Source: Spiroplasma sp. (GTDB lineage: Bacteria; Bacillota_I; Bacilli_A; Mycoplasmatales; VBWQ01). From it: a DNA stretch of 64,000 nucleotides. Positions 50,423 through 62,401 of this stretch are shown here, in pieces. The notes beneath the pieces are model-generated. The model did no database searches. It was not told the DNA's origin and saw only the letters and a list, made by a program, of their open reading frames with translations. The first letter of the stretch is position 1. Each line of letters starts with the position of its first letter. Location of the stretch: the NCBI GenBank assembly GCA_031119525.1, contig JAVHXO010000003.1:120070-184069 (forward strand), in the 5' to 3' direction. The position numbers and the translations under genes are program-made.

Positions 50423-51955
50423 CTAAAATAATGGGGTTAAGAACTTTAATAATGATAAAAATAGATAATGATAAAAAGTACTTCGTTTTTTCAAAGGATT
50501 AGTTTTAATTAAATTAGAATATTTAAAATCTTCTAAAAATTGTTGAGTTAAAGTTTGATTGGTTTTTTGATCATGAATTGAAACTAATGTTTGATGATCA
50601 GAATAAAGACTACGATAATCTAAATTAGTTGAACCAATAATCGTAAAATGATCATCAAAAATTCCCATTTTTGAATGATTTAAAGTATGACTATATTCAT
50701 AAATTTTAACACCTGCTTCTAACAATTGATCATAATAAGTTCGGCCAACATCTAATAATCAATAACGATCAAGAATACCTGGCAAAGATAAACGAACATC
50801 AACACCAGAATAAGCACTATTTTTTAAGGCTGTAATTAAATCACCAGTTGGAATTAAATAAGGTGTAGTAATTCAAACACGAGTTTTTGCAATACTAATA
50901 TACTTAATGAATAAATCTTTTTGCACTGTTTCTTTAGTCAAAGGGCCATCATCAACAATTTGAACAATTGCCTCACTTTTAATATTTTTAATTGCTTTTT
51001 GATTTTTATTGACTGGAATATTTAAAATTAATCCAGTCGTAAAGTGTCAATCTTGACGAAAAATTAATTCTAAAGACTTAACAGCATCGCCAACTAATCG
51101 CACTTGAGTATCACGTCAAAAACCTTTATTTGATAAATGAATATAATTATCACCTAAATTAATCCCACCAGCATAACCAATAACACCATCAATAATAACA
51201 TCCTTACGATGATTACGAAAATTATAACTTCCAGTTAAAAAAGGTAGGCGAATAGGAGCAAAACGTTGAAAATTAACACCATTTTTTTTAAGTTGACGAA
51301 TTATTGTATCAGATAACAGAAAATATGAACCAATATGATCATAAAGCATATAAATCTTAACGCCATCTTTAACTTTCTGCTCAAATATTTTTAAAATAAC
51401 TTCTAATAACTCACCATCACTAATAATGTAATAATTCATAAAAATATATTTTTCAGCATTCTTTAAATCTTCAATTAAACGTTGAAATTTTGCTGGGCCA
51501 TTAACCAAAATTTCAACACTAGTATTTTTATGAAGTGGGCGTGAAGCAATTTTAGTTGTGTAAATTAGCAGTGATAAATCTTCGGAACTAATATTTTGAT
51601 TTTCTTTATTAAGCAAGCTTTTAGTAAAATTTCAATCTTCTTGTTTGTAAAAGTATTTAAATAAATTTAAGTGTACTTTTTGTTTTTTACGATAACGATA
51701 TGGTCGACCAAAAACTAAATATAAAAAAATTCCCAATAATGGAAAACAAACAACAACCATAATCCAAGCTAATTTAACATCAGCTAAACGATTAGTAATA
51801 TAAATAATTATTACCGTTAAAATTGTAACAGCAATAATAATTAGCAATAAGACTCAAGAATAAGGAAGAATAGAATAGACTAATAAATAAATTAAAAGAC
51901 CAATTAAAACTAAATATAATGATATTGATAAAAAAAGATTAATTTTTTTTTGCAT
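50423..51955 (-). CDS. cls: Cardiolipin synthase, phospholipase-D family
   Basis: 510 residues. Two N-terminal membrane helices (INLFLSISLYLVLIGLLIYL; VILTVIIIYITN then AWIMVVVCFPLLGIFLYLVF) are followed by the duplicated PLD domain. First HKD-like motif: NFRNHRKDVIIDGVIGYAGG (~260; HxK present as HRKD). Second: HSKMGIFDDHFTIIGSTNLD (~425, HxKxxxxD). It condenses two phosphatidylglycerols to cardiolipin in the membrane. Several TGA codons are Trp. It is the first gene of the row cls - DarT-like - GGDEF/EAL-like - proS. Confidence 0.95.
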
Positions 51956-52075
51956 TATTACTTTTTTTCTCCCATTGAATCTTGACTTTTTTAATACCTT
52001 GAAAAGCTACAATGATATATTAATATAACTTAATTAAATTATACTAGTAAATTTCCTTAAAATAAAAAAAATAAA

Positions 52076-52097
52076 AAAAAGCCAAACGGCTTTTTAA
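52076..52097 (-). terminator. Terminator of tRNA-Ser(GCT)
   Basis: AAAAAGCC (52076-52083) and GGCTTTTT (52088-52095) with T/A tails, right after the tRNA 3' end on the minus strand. Confidence 0.8.
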
Positions 52098-52104
52098 TAA
52101 AAAC

Positions 52105-52196
52105 TGGCGGAGCAGAAGAGATTCGAACTCTTGCAACATCTTTCAATGTCCTACTTGTTTAGCAAACAAGCCTCTTAACCGCTTGAGTACTGCTCC
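52105..52196 (-). tRNA. tRNA-Ser (GCT)
   Basis: 92 nt with a long variable arm (GTAGGACATTGAAAGATGTTGC); acceptor GGAGCAG/CTGCTCC, discriminator G, anticodon arm CTTGT-TTGCTAA-ACAAG (GCT). CCA encoded. Confidence 0.95.
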
Positions 52197-52280
52197 ATTA
52201 TCTTTACAATATTATTTAATTTAACAAATAATATTATAACGATAAAAACTAATTTAAGCGACCTTTTTTTGAAATAATTT

Positions 52281-52877
52281 CTATTTCTTTGGTTTTTTAG
52301 TTAAGTTTTTAAATAATTTAGTCAATTGACTAAGATAATCTTGCAACGAACGATTATTGTTAATAACAAAATCAACTTTTTTATCTAAAATTAAATGGCT
52401 TTTTTGCAGATTTAATAAATTAGCAGCATCATAATCAGTAACATGATCACGAGCTTTAATTCTTTTAATTTGTAATTCTCGCGGAGATTTAATTAACAAA
52501 ACCTTATTAACTAAATAATCCAATTTAGCATTAAATAAAACAGCACAATCAAGAACTACTAAAGTTTCTGATTTATGTTGATTAATTTCATTAATAATAA
52601 TTTTTTTCATTTCTGGTCAAATTAATTGCTCCAATTTACTTAAAAATTGATAATTTTCAAAAGCATACTTACGTAAGGCTAAAAGATTAACAGTATAATC
52701 TTCTTGATTTAAAAACTCTTGACCTAATTCTTTGATAATTCTTGCTTTTGTTTCTGGTAATTGATAAACATATTTAACAATTAAGTCAGCAGAAATAATA
52801 TATGCCCCCTTACTTTGAAAAAAACTTGTTGCTGTTGACTTACCAACTCCCGATTCACCAACAATGCCAATAACCAT
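52281..52877 (-). CDS. coaE: Dephospho-CoA kinase
   Basis: 198 residues. It performs the last step of CoA synthesis, phosphorylating dephospho-CoA. P-loop GIVGESGVGKSTATSFF at residues 4-20, then GAYIISADLIVKYVYQ (DAD-type substrate site, here SAD), LVVLDCAVLFNAKLD and the LID segment LIKSPRELQIKRIKARDHVT. The ATG is one base after the tsaD stop, so the two are translationally coupled. TGA encodes Trp in LEQLIWPEM. Confidence 0.93.
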
Positions 52878-52878
52878 T

Positions 52879-53826
52879 TTAACCCTCTTTATTTCTTTTA
52901 ATTTGATAACTTGCTAAAATTCCAATCATTGCTGCATTATCAGTACAATATTCTAAACTAGGAGCAATAAAATTAATTTTAGGATACTTTGCTTTTAAAG
53001 CAAAAAAACTACTCCGTAAACTGCTGTTAGCACTAACACCACCTGCTAAAACAACTGTTTTTGGTTGGTATTGTTTAATCGCCAATTCTAACTTAATTAT
53101 TAAAATTTTAACAATTGTTTTTTGTAATGAACAACTAAAATTAGCAAGATTTAATTGATTTCCTTCTTGGTTAATAATTTTTGCTGCTGCTGATTTTAAA
53201 CCACTAAAACTAAAATCTAAGGTTTGATCATTTTTTGGTAGTGGCAGAGAATAGGTATCTTGACCTTTCTTTGCTAATTGATCAATTTCTGGACCACCAG
53301 GATAAGTTAAACCTAACATTCGAGCTACTTTGTCATAACATTCACCAACAGCATCATCTAAAGTTTGTCCTAAAGTTTGAAACTGTAAATGTTTAGTTAA
53401 AGCTAGTAACTGTGTATGACCGCCACTAACTAATAAACCTAAAACTGGAAATTGTCATTGATTCTCAATTAAACTAGCATATACATGACCAAATAAATGA
53501 TTACAAGCAACTAAAGGTTTTTGCAAATAACTAGCAATTGTTTGAGCAACAACTTTACCAACATGTAAGCAACTAATTAAACCAGGTGTATTAGTATAAG
53601 CAACAAAATTAATTTCTTCAAGTTTAATTTTAGCATCTTTTATTGCTAAATCTAAAACATAAGCAATATTCTCACTATGTGCTCGAGCTGCTAATTCTGG
53701 TACAACACCGCCATATTTTCTGTGAAGATTAATTTGAGATGAAACAATATTACTTAAAACTTTTTGGTTCTCAATGATGGCAACACTAGTTTCATCACAA
53801 CTAGTTTCGATTGCTAAAATTGTCAT
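52879..53826 (-). CDS. tsaD: tRNA threonylcarbamoyladenosine synthase subunit TsaD
   Basis: 315 residues, normal for TsaD. It transfers the threonylcarbamoyl group to A37 of ANN-reading tRNAs, with TsaB and TsaE. Motifs: ILAIETSCDETSVAIIEN (residues 3-20), GGVVPELAARAHSENI (metal HxxxH region), YTNTPGLISCLHVGKVVAQT, NHLFGHVYASL, YPGGPEIDQLAKKG, FSFSGLKSAA and VLAGGVSANSSLR. The start lies inside the 3' end of deoD (26-bp overlap), a sign of coupling. Confidence 0.97.
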
Positions 53827-54619
53827 TAATCTTACTTTCTTTATAGTAATTAACTGCCGATTCTAAAGCTAAAATCATCATTTTTTTGAAATTTGTTTCC
53901 CTCATAGCTGCATTAATTGATTCTCGGGTAATAAAAGAATCAGAAACAGTTAAAATACAACCAGCACTTTTTTTCAAGTATTTAGCATTAGCAAATAAAG
54001 CAAACGCTTCCATCTCAACACCCAAAGTTTCTTTAATCTTAGAATCTGTTTTTCACTCATCATCTTTAGCACGATAAAAAATATCACTAGAATGAATTAA
54101 ACCAGTCTTTAAATTAATTTTATCATTTTGAAAGTTTTGTATTTGATCTAACTTTTTAGCTGTTTGCCTAATAATATTGCAAATATCTGATGAACTACTA
54201 ATCGTTTGATCATTAATGTTAGCAGCGAATTTGGCGTACGTTGACTCACTATAAGCTTTTTCAACATTAATAATGTCATAAACACTAACTTGTTCTTGAT
54301 ATGAACCCATTGACCCAATGCGAATAATGCAAGCAACATCATAAAATTTAAATAATTCATATGAGTAAATGCCAATTGAAGGCATCCCCATACCACTACC
54401 AGCAATTGTAATTCGTTTACCTTGATAAGTACCAGTGTACATCAACATATTACGAACATGATTAATTTCAATCACATCTTGGAGAAAATTTTCAGCAATA
54501 TGTTTTGCTCGCAAGGGATCACCAGGCATAATCACAATCGGGGCAACTTGATCTTTATTAGCTTTAATATGAACTGTTGGGGTGAAATTTTCAGCAACTT
54601 TTTTTTCTTTTTTATACAT
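53801..54619 (-). CDS. deoD: Purine-nucleoside phosphorylase, DeoD type
   Basis: 272 residues, longer than the usual ~235-240 by an extra N-terminal helix and a tail. It cleaves purine (deoxy)nucleosides with phosphate to base and sugar phosphate. Motifs: PIVIMPGDPLRAKHIAENFL (~28-47), GSGMGMPSIGIYSYELF (~75), IRIGSMGSYQE (phosphate site), GVEMEAFALFANAKYL (~200) and the catalytic Asp/Arg in LTVSDSFITRE (SDxxxTxE). It follows the nucleoside permease genes by 36 bp, so uptake and phosphorolysis are probably co-expressed. Start with GGAG 9 bp upstream. Confidence 0.95.
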
Positions 54620-54655
54620 TTATTTTTTTCTCCATTCTATAAAATAAAAGTAATT

Positions 54656-55576
54656 TTATCTTTTTGCTTTATTAAAAGCAACACCAAGTGCTTTGGGTGC
54701 CTTACTTCATTTTGAAGTAAATACTAAGACTAATAATGAAACAACGAATGGTAAAGTATTAAATAATTCTTTATTTTTTACAACTCAACCTGAAACACCA
54801 GTTTGATAACTAATTCTTGCTGCTGTAGTTTCAACAATCGCAAATAATGCCGCACCAATTGTTACTAATGAAACTCGTCATTGACCAAAAATTAAGATGG
54901 CAATTGCAAGGAAACCATTCCCACTAACAACACCACGGAAAGTACCACTAGCATACATCGTAAAAACAGCACCAGCAATTGCTGCTAAAAATCCAGATAT
55001 CAAGACAGCTGAATATCTTCTCTTAATAACATTAATGCCAGCAGCAGCAGCAGCATTAGGGTTTTCACCTGTGGCAACATGTCTTAATCCTCATTTGGTA
55101 AATTTAATTAATAAACCAATAACAACAATTACCACAACTGCTAATAATAAATAAATATTAAAGAAATCACTATTACCAATTTTGGGTAAGGTATAAATGG
55201 TATTAAAAGCAATAAAACCATTATTACCAGGTAATTGCACAGCAAATAAAGCAATCGCAGCAGCTAAGATATTAATTGCGACACCAGAAATAATTTGATC
55301 TGCCCGTAAAGTTATTGATGCAAAAGCATGAAGAGCACCAAACAAAACACCAACTAAGCCAGCACAAAGTAAAGCAATAATTTGTGATCAATTACCTAAA
55401 ATACCACCAACACCTTTAGCAAAACTAGCAAAAACTAAAGCACCAATAATCATCATACCTTCAATTCCAATATTAATTACTCCAGCTCGCTCAGAAATTA
55501 AACCTGCTAAAGCACCAAAGATTAGGACAACAAAAATTAAACTAGAATTTTCCAAAATTGTTTTCAATGCATCCAT
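54656..55576 (-). CDS. Nucleoside ABC transporter permease (NupQ/BmpG-like)
   Basis: 306 residues with about eight membrane helices. Family marks (BPD_transp_2, as in BmpG/NupQ/YufQ): LAGLISERAGVINIGIEGMM (residues 24-43), FGALHAFASITLRADQIISG (~85-105), VAINILAAAIALFAVQ and WGLRHVATGENPNAAAAAGI (~185-205), GFLAAIAGAVFTMY. The end SKAPKALGVAFNKAKR is cytoplasmic. It starts 1 bp after the stop of the larger permease gene and forms the second membrane subunit of the transporter. Confidence 0.93.
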
Positions 55577-55577
55577 C

Positions 55578-57323
55578 CTATTTGCCTCCTTTCAATTCAC
55601 TAGAATCTTTATCTTTAATTTTAGCTTGATTAGATTTATTATCTAACCGATATGCTGATCGTTGTTCTTTTCTTGCTTGTTTAATTTTTAATAATTGATC
55701 TTTTTCATTTTTGATTAATGCTAAAAATTGCTGATTAAAATTCTTAGTTGCCTCCTGCGCTTGCTTTTTAAATTCAGGACGATTATTAGCATAACTTTCT
55801 TTTAAATGATGAATTTTTTCTTCATACGTTATTTTGGCATTAATATAATTATCTAATTCTTGACCATACAAAGCTTTTTTATTTTTCTTTGTTTGATAAT
55901 TAATGCCAGTTAATCCAGTAGTTCAAATTTTTTGATATTCTTGATTACAAAAATTTTTCAAAGCTTTTCGTTCTTGCTGTACTTGAGCTTTAGCAACTTG
56001 AATATTTTCTTTTTTAGTTGTAATCATATCATAAAGTTGCTGTTTTTTAATTGTTTTTGCTTGTGGTTCTTTAATATTTTTAAGTTCTTTTTTCAAATTT
56101 TTAATTGCTTGATTATCTCTTTTTCTTACTTGGGAAACATTTTTTCAACCATTAAAAATATTTTTTAAATGAACAAAATATTGTTTTCTTGATTTAGTAA
56201 AGTTAACATTTAAAAAGCGAAGCATCGCCCTAAATGGCTCAAATTTTGAGAACAAAATAGCACAAGCAGCTGAATAAATAATTACCCCAAAAATAACATC
56301 ACTAACAGCATTAGGAATCCCTAAACCAACAGAACCAATTGGTCCACCACTTTTAATTACACCCCAAAGCAAAGCAGCACCAACAACACCAAACGCATTA
56401 ACTTGACCAACTAAAGCAACTGAAATACCATCAAAACCAAGGGTAGGCAAATCATCACTAGCAAAACTTAAAGATGGATTCATACCAATATAATAAATAA
56501 CTCCCATCATCCCAGCTAAAGCACCAGAAATAACAAAAGAAATAAAAGCATACTTCTTACGAGAAATCCCACTATAATCAGCAGCAAAAGGATTTAAACC
56601 AACAGTTTTTACTTTATAACCTAAAGTTGTTTTTTTGAAAATAAATCAAACAAAAAATACTAATATTAGAGCAATAATAATTGGCAAAATAAACTTAAAG
56701 CCATCAATTGCTAAACTCATACCATCATGAACTTGCAACGAAGCACCACGACTATCATCATATAAATCGCCACTCGTAGTAAAAGTTCATTTAATTAAAT
56801 ATCAAACTGTTCAATTTAATAAAATTGATGTAACAACTTCATGAACATTAAAAAATACCTTTAAGGCAATTGTCACAATTGCCACTGACATCGCTGCCAA
56901 AACTCCAGCAATTAAAGCAACAAATATTGCAAGTGGTTGTTTTAAATCGTATCTAATACCTATTGCCAAAACAACAGCACCAGCTGCTAACATTTGACCA
57001 GTAGCTCCAATATTAAACATACCCGTTTTAAAAGATACTAATAAAGATAAACCAGCAATAATAAATATTGTTCATCAAACTAACGTTGTATCCCAATTAT
57101 TGTAACCATAACTACTAAAAGCAAAAAATAATAAATATTGAAAATATGTTAAAGGATTATTACCAGTAGCAGCAATAACAATGATACCAATCACTAATCC
57201 TAAAATAACTGCAAAAACTGAACCTTTAAACTTATTAACGCTACCCCGTAATTCTTGGGATTCTAAATAAAGTCTGCTCCGACGTTTTCAGAATCAAGTT
57301 TTTTGTTGAAGTTTTTCTTTCAT
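55578..57323 (-). CDS. Nucleoside ABC transporter permease (NupP/BmpF-like) with long coiled-coil tail
   Basis: 581 residues. Residues ~1-385 are an ordinary BPD_transp_2 permease with ~8-10 helices (GMFNIGATGQMLAAGAVVLA, VFFNVHEVVTSILLNW, TTLGYKVKTVGLNPFAADYS with GISRKKYAF, GALAGMMGVIYYIG, LGFDGISVALVGQVNAFGVV). From ~residue 385 comes a ~195-residue Lys/Gln/Glu-rich helical tail (KELKNIKEPQAKTIKKQQLY, AKITYEEKIHHLKESYANN, LIKNEKDQLLKIKQARKEQR) with no counterpart in typical NupP proteins. TGA read as Trp joins the two parts at 56145. Start with GGGAG 8 bp upstream. Confidence 0.9.
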
Positions 57324-57343
57324 CTTTTTCTCCCTTAGCTCCT

Positions 57344-59035
57344 TTAGTTTTCTTTAGTTTCTTTAACTTCATTTTTTGATTCTGGATTTTCCCATACTTG
57401 CCCAGCCATCATTGATCCAAGCATTTGTTTTTTAATATTTTTTGCTGGAACAATCCCTGTTGTTTTACCTGAATGTAAAACGACAATTCGATCTGCTAAG
57501 GTCATAACTTCAGATAATTCATAAGAAATTAATAAAACTGCATTACCTTTCGTTTTTTCTTCAAGAATTCGTTTATGAATATACTCAATCGCACCAATGT
57601 CTAAACCACGAGTTGGTTGAGCAACAATCAAAATTTGATGTTGGCGCATTAATTCACGACCAACAACTGCTTTTTGCTGATTACCACCAGAAAGCCCACG
57701 AGTAATAGCAAAACCACTCTTGCTCCCTCGAACATCATAACTATTAAGAATTTTTTGGGCATGAAACTGAATTGCCTTCCGTCTTAATAAACCACCTTTA
57801 GCAAATGGATATTGATCAATATTTTGTAAAACCATATTATCAATTACTGTATAATCTAAAACTAAACCATACTTATGACGATCTTCAGGAATATGACTTA
57901 AACCATAATGATACAATTTTTTGGCACTAAAATTAGTAACATTTTTATTATTAAAATAAATTTTCCCCCGCGATGCCTTCATCAACCCAGTTAGACTATA
58001 AATTAATTCACTTTGACCATTACCTTCAACACCAGCAACCGCAACAATCTCACCTGATTTAATTTCAAGATTAAAATTTTCTAATCCCAAAGCTTGCTCA
58101 CGAAGATCATCATATTCTTGATTTGCGTTGTGTTTTTTTTTCTTAAACAAAATCTTAAACCGATGTCAAAGATTCAATGCCGGTGATTGACTAATACTAT
58201 TCATTTTTCTAACATATAAATTTTCAATTTTTAATAATGTTGGCCCTAAATTAGTTTTATCAAGGTTCTTAATTGGCACAACCTCTCGACCAACCATTAA
58301 AGCAGCAATTTGATTAATACTTTTCTTTTTTGCCAGAAAACTATCAATTACTTTCCCATTGCGAATAACAGTAATAGTATCAGCAATTGCTTTTACTTCA
58401 TCCAATTTATGACTAATAAAAATAATTGTTTTGCCATCTGCTTTTAATTCTTTAATAATCGTTAATAAACTAGTAATTTCTTGTGGTGTTAAAACAGCGG
58501 TTGGTTCATCCAAAACAATAATATCTGCACCACGGTATAATACTTTTAAAATTTCTACTCTTTGTTGCATACCAACACTAGCATTCTCAACTTTCAAATG
58601 CAGATCAACATTTAACTTATACTTTTCAGATAAACTAGTAATCGCTTTTTTAGCCTTTTTAAAATCCAACCATTCTCATTTAACAACTGTTTCATGACCT
58701 AACATAATATTTTGAAGCATTGTAAAATTATCAACCAATTTAAAATGCTGGTGAACCATACCAATTCCCAATTGCCCAGCTTTAATTGAGTTAGAAATTA
58801 TTACTTCTTTACCATTAATTTTAATTAAACCTTTAGTTGGCTGATATAATCCAAATAAAATTGACATTAAAGTTGATTTACCAGCACCATTTTCACCAAC
58901 TAATGCATGAATTTCACCTTTTTTAATTTTTAAAGAAATATCATCATTAGCAATAATTGTGTTCAAAAAAACTTTAGTAATTCCCTGCATCTCCACAGCA
59001 TACTGTTCTTTTTTCTCTTGTTTATTATTGACCAT
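57344..59035 (-). CDS. Nucleoside ABC transporter ATP-binding protein (NupO/BmpE-like)
   Basis: 563 residues with two ABC domains, the double-ATPase form of the Bmp/Nup and sugar importers. First domain: Walker A VGENGAGKST (~48), LSS-type signature replaced by ASVGMQQRVEIL (SVGMQQR), Walker B DIIVLDEPTAVLTPQE. Second: VAGVEGNGQSELIYSL (degenerate Walker A, as usual in this family), FAITRGLSGGNQQKAVVGRE signature and ILIVAQPTRGLDIGA (D to A-Q-P change at the Walker B end, also usual). I take ATG 59035; the codon before it is TTG. It is 33 bp after the lipoprotein gene's stop. Confidence 0.95.
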
Positions 59036-59067
59036 CAAATTTTCTACCTTTCATCCTCTCCGTTATA

Positions 59068-60411
59068 TTATCTATCTTTTTTATGATAATTTAAAGCACT
59101 TAAAATAAATGGATTAATATCTTTGCCAGTATTTCATAAATCATTGTGATTTTCTTTTAAAACTTTTTGTCAACCTTGAGAAACTTGATCTAAAAAACCA
59201 TTATCTTTAATTAAATTAGTGTTATTAATAATACCATCATATATTGCTGCAATTGCTGAATTCTTGGCAATACCAACAAAATCTGATCCACCACGATAAG
59301 GAGCATTAGTTTTAAAAATCTCATCCATCTCTGATTCAGATAATTTATTATGCTGTGGAGTTTCATCGTAACCAATCGCCCTTCACATCATATAATTAAC
59401 AGAACCAACAATATTTTTTAAAGCTGAGGTAATAAAACGATCAGCTGATTCACCATATTGTAATTGTTGATCAGTATCAACACCAATAACTTTGCCATTA
59501 CCTTTTGCTTCTAAAGCAGATAATGTATCTGACGTTTGTGGCCCAGCAACTGGAAAAATAATATTAGTTCCAGCACTAACTAAAGCAGTATTAATCGCTT
59601 TAGAACTAGTTGAAGCTTGATTAAAATTACCAGTAAATTGATTTGGCAAATCAACGAATTTTATTGTTGGTAAATCATTATTAACATCAAAATTAGAATT
59701 TAAAATTTTAACCAAATCCTTTAACTGCTGATTAAATTCAGGTTTAAGATTCTTACTCTCATTAACTAAATATAATCCCCAAAAAAAACCATACATATAA
59801 TTAGTCACTGATGGAATATTTAAACCACCATAAGTTGACATTTTTAAGTTGTTAAAACCACCGTACTCATTAGCATGAGCAATTAATCAAACAGCACCAG
59901 CAATTGCCGCCATCAAACCAGATTGCTCAGCATTATATAATAATCCCGCCAAATTTTTATTTTCAGAAGCAACAATATCATCTTCTGTATCACCATCAAC
60001 ATAAATGTAACGCATAAGATTTTTTAATGTTTGATTTTGAGCACGAACTAAACTTGACTTCTGAACAAAACCTGAAGCAACTGTAACAGCACTAGTCATC
60101 ACCACTGATTGACCATAACTTTGAACAAATGTGTTCTCATCAATCGTTGTTGGCATAATCGGAGTAATAACTATTTTTTTATTTTTTAATTCCTCTGGGC
60201 GATTAGTTCATTGTTCAAATTCTTCTTGAAACTGAATAGCACCAAGCAAAGATGACTCATTAAAAGATTTATCATTGATTGGGTGACCATCAGTAACAAT
60301 CGTAATTCTAATAACATTAGGATCAGCAAAAGGATTACTACATGCAATAATTGATCCTGTAGTTGTTGTTGAAAAAATAATTGTCATTAGAATTTTAAAT
60401 ATTTTTTTCAT
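59068..60411 (-). CDS. BMP-family nucleoside-binding lipoprotein, second copy
   Basis: 447 residues. Lipoprotein signal MKKIFKILMTIIFSTTTTGS with lipobox IIAC at ~21-24; the mature part starts CSNPFADPNVI. BMP (Med/PnrA-like) features: DGHPINDKSFNESSLLGAIQ (~40-60), AAIAGAVWLIAHANEYGG, MSTYGGLNIPSVTNYMYGFF (the GGxxxPxxxxxxxGF loop), NIIFPVAGPQTSDTLSALEA and KVIGVDTDQQLQYG (the GVDxD motif). It binds nucleosides outside the membrane and hands them to the NupO/P/Q-like subunits encoded just downstream. It precedes the ATPase gene by 32 bp. Confidence 0.93.
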
Positions 60412-60461
60412 TTTTTGCCCTACCTTAAATAATTTATTTCATTTTAATACAAAATAAAAAA

Positions 60462-60487
60462 AGAGAAAGTAAAAAACTTTCTCTCTA
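60462..60487 (-). terminator. Terminator between the two BMP lipoprotein genes
   Basis: AGAGAAAGT (60462-60470) and ACTTTCTCT (60476-60484) arms with a T7 run on the minus strand. So the first lipoprotein gene (60562-61947) is probably transcribed separately from the transporter operon. Confidence 0.8.
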
Positions 60488-60561
60488 ATATTTATTTAAA
60501 ATTAACTCTAGTGTTTTAATTATTTTTATTTTATTCATTTCTTTTTTTCTTACTCCTAAAT

Positions 60562-61947
60562 TTAATTAATATTCTTTGTTCCAATTGATCCAAAATCAGG
60601 ACGATAATCAGGATTTTCTTTATTAACAGCTGTTTGTCAAGCGTTATCTCATTTCTTTGAATCAGTAACATTAGTTAAATCAGCATTAAGTTTATCAAAA
60701 GCAATTGAAACCTTCTGTGCTAAGTCTCAGTATTTTTGATTATCTAAGGATTGATAAATTGCTTCAATCGCTCGATTATTGGCAATCCCGGTATATTCTT
60801 TACCCCCAAGTGGTGTATATTTTTCTTGACCATTAAAATATTTTTCACCATCCGGTTGCTCAATAATTTGATTATTTTCATCTTTTGCTAAATTAAAAGA
60901 ATTTCATAACATTCAATTCACTGATGAGTGAATTCCTTTTAAAGCAGAAGTAATGAAAAGCTTTTCTGCATAATGATACTGTTGACTTTGATCAACATCA
61001 ACTCCAATAATTTTAGCAGTTTTATTATCTTGTGAATTAACAATTGCAGAAATCAAATCAGTTGTTTGAGCTCCAGCAACTGGTAGTACTATATCATTTT
61101 TATTAACATTAATCAACTGGGAAGTTATAACCCTTGCATTATTTGAACCTGAATCAAAACCATTGGTAAAACTATTTTGTAATTTATCAAAAATAACATT
61201 TTTACTTGAACTTGTTAACTGGTCTTTTGTCATTTCTTCTTTACCATTGTTAGTACGAATACTATTAACCATAGTTAAAATTAAATCATCAGAACTTTTA
61301 TATTGATTAAAATATTCAACTCCTCAATAATAACCCATCATAATTCTAACAATAACATCAGATGGTAAACCACCAAAAGTTGACATTTTTAAGCCACCAT
61401 TACTTTGATATTGTTCATAATTAGCAGCCAATCAAATAGCACCAGCAAGTCCTGCTAAATAACCTGATTCATCTGAGGCATAAGTTAATCCAGCAACATT
61501 AATTGGATTATTAAGTTCTGAATCAACTAAAATAAATTTAACTCCAAGATCTTGATAGATTCGTTGGAGTTGTAAAGTTAAGGCACTAATATGGTGAAAA
61601 CCAACACAAATAATCGTTTTAGCACCAGCATAACTAGCAATATTATAATTATTTTGTAATGTTGCTAAATCACCATCTTTGGCAATAATTCACTTTAAAC
61701 GCATTTCCTGACTCTTTCAATTTTCAAAACCAGGGAATTTGCTAATTAATTCGCGATTTTTATTAAATTCACTAACAAAATCATCGCTACCTTCAACCAC
61801 TTGTTGATTAAAAGCTTTATCAAATAAATCGCCACCATCAGTTAAAACTCAAATTTCGCCCAAACTAGCAGGACGACAACCGATGACAACAATTGAACTA
61901 TTTAAAATAATTAAATTAATACCAAAAATTCTAAAAAGTTTCTTCAC
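60562..61947 (-). CDS. BMP-family nucleoside-binding lipoprotein, first copy
   Basis: 461 residues, starting with GTG (61947) and AGGTG upstream; no in-frame ATG gives a better signal peptide. Lipobox VVIGC at residues 20-24 (mature CRPASLGEIW). BMP features: VLTDGGDLFDKAFNQQVVEG, TIICVGFHHISALTLQL, ESGYLAGLAGAIWLAANYEQ, MSTFGGLPSDVIVRIMMGYY, DIVLPVAGAQTTDLISAIV and KIIGVDVDQSQQYHYAEKLF. It differs from the second copy in the whole N-terminal half, so ligand range may differ. It is separated from the transporter operon by a terminator and follows the XRE gene by 100 bp. Confidence 0.92.
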
Positions 61948-62047
61948 TTCACACCTATCATATATAATAATATAATTTATCTTATTATACAATTTACATA
62001 AAGTATATATGATTATTAATTTTTTTAAAATAAATAAGATTTCTCCA

Positions 62048-62401
62048 TTACTTATTGACAAAATTTAAATGCCCTTTACTATAAGCATCAATAATAATTC
62101 GGGCACAATGAATCGGATTATACAAGATATTTGTTTTAATTTCTGAATGTGCTAATAATAATTTTAAAAATAAATCAAAATCACTTTCTTTTAAAATAAA
62201 ATTATTAGTAATTGCATTAATATCTTTAATATCAACATTTAAAGCAATCAAAATCCTTTCTAACAGTCCTCAAGAAGTTTTTTTAGCATTACTTTCAATT
62301 CGACTAATCGTTGCTTGTCTAACACCAACAATTTGGCCTAACCGTACTTGCGTTCACCCAAGCCGCAATCGTTTCCTTCTAATTTCAACTTCAATTGACA
62401 C
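62048..62401 (-). CDS. XRE-family helix-turn-helix regulator
   Basis: 117 residues from a GTG start (62401) with GGGAG 8 bp upstream. Residues ~6-55 are a Cro/C1-type HTH: RRKRLRLGWTQVRLGQIVGV, RQATISRIESNAKKTSWGLL, then ERILIALNVD. The rest (~60 residues, EIKTNILYNPIHCARIIIDA) is a helical effector or dimerisation region of no known type. It lies directly upstream of the GTG-started BMP lipoprotein gene, same strand, and may control it. Two TGA codons are Trp in the HTH, which would be invisible in the standard code. Confidence 0.85.

Noticed and set aside
54148..54405. Alternative minus-strand frame inside deoD
   Set aside because: The deoD frame contains all family motifs in order; the alternative has no recognisable features.
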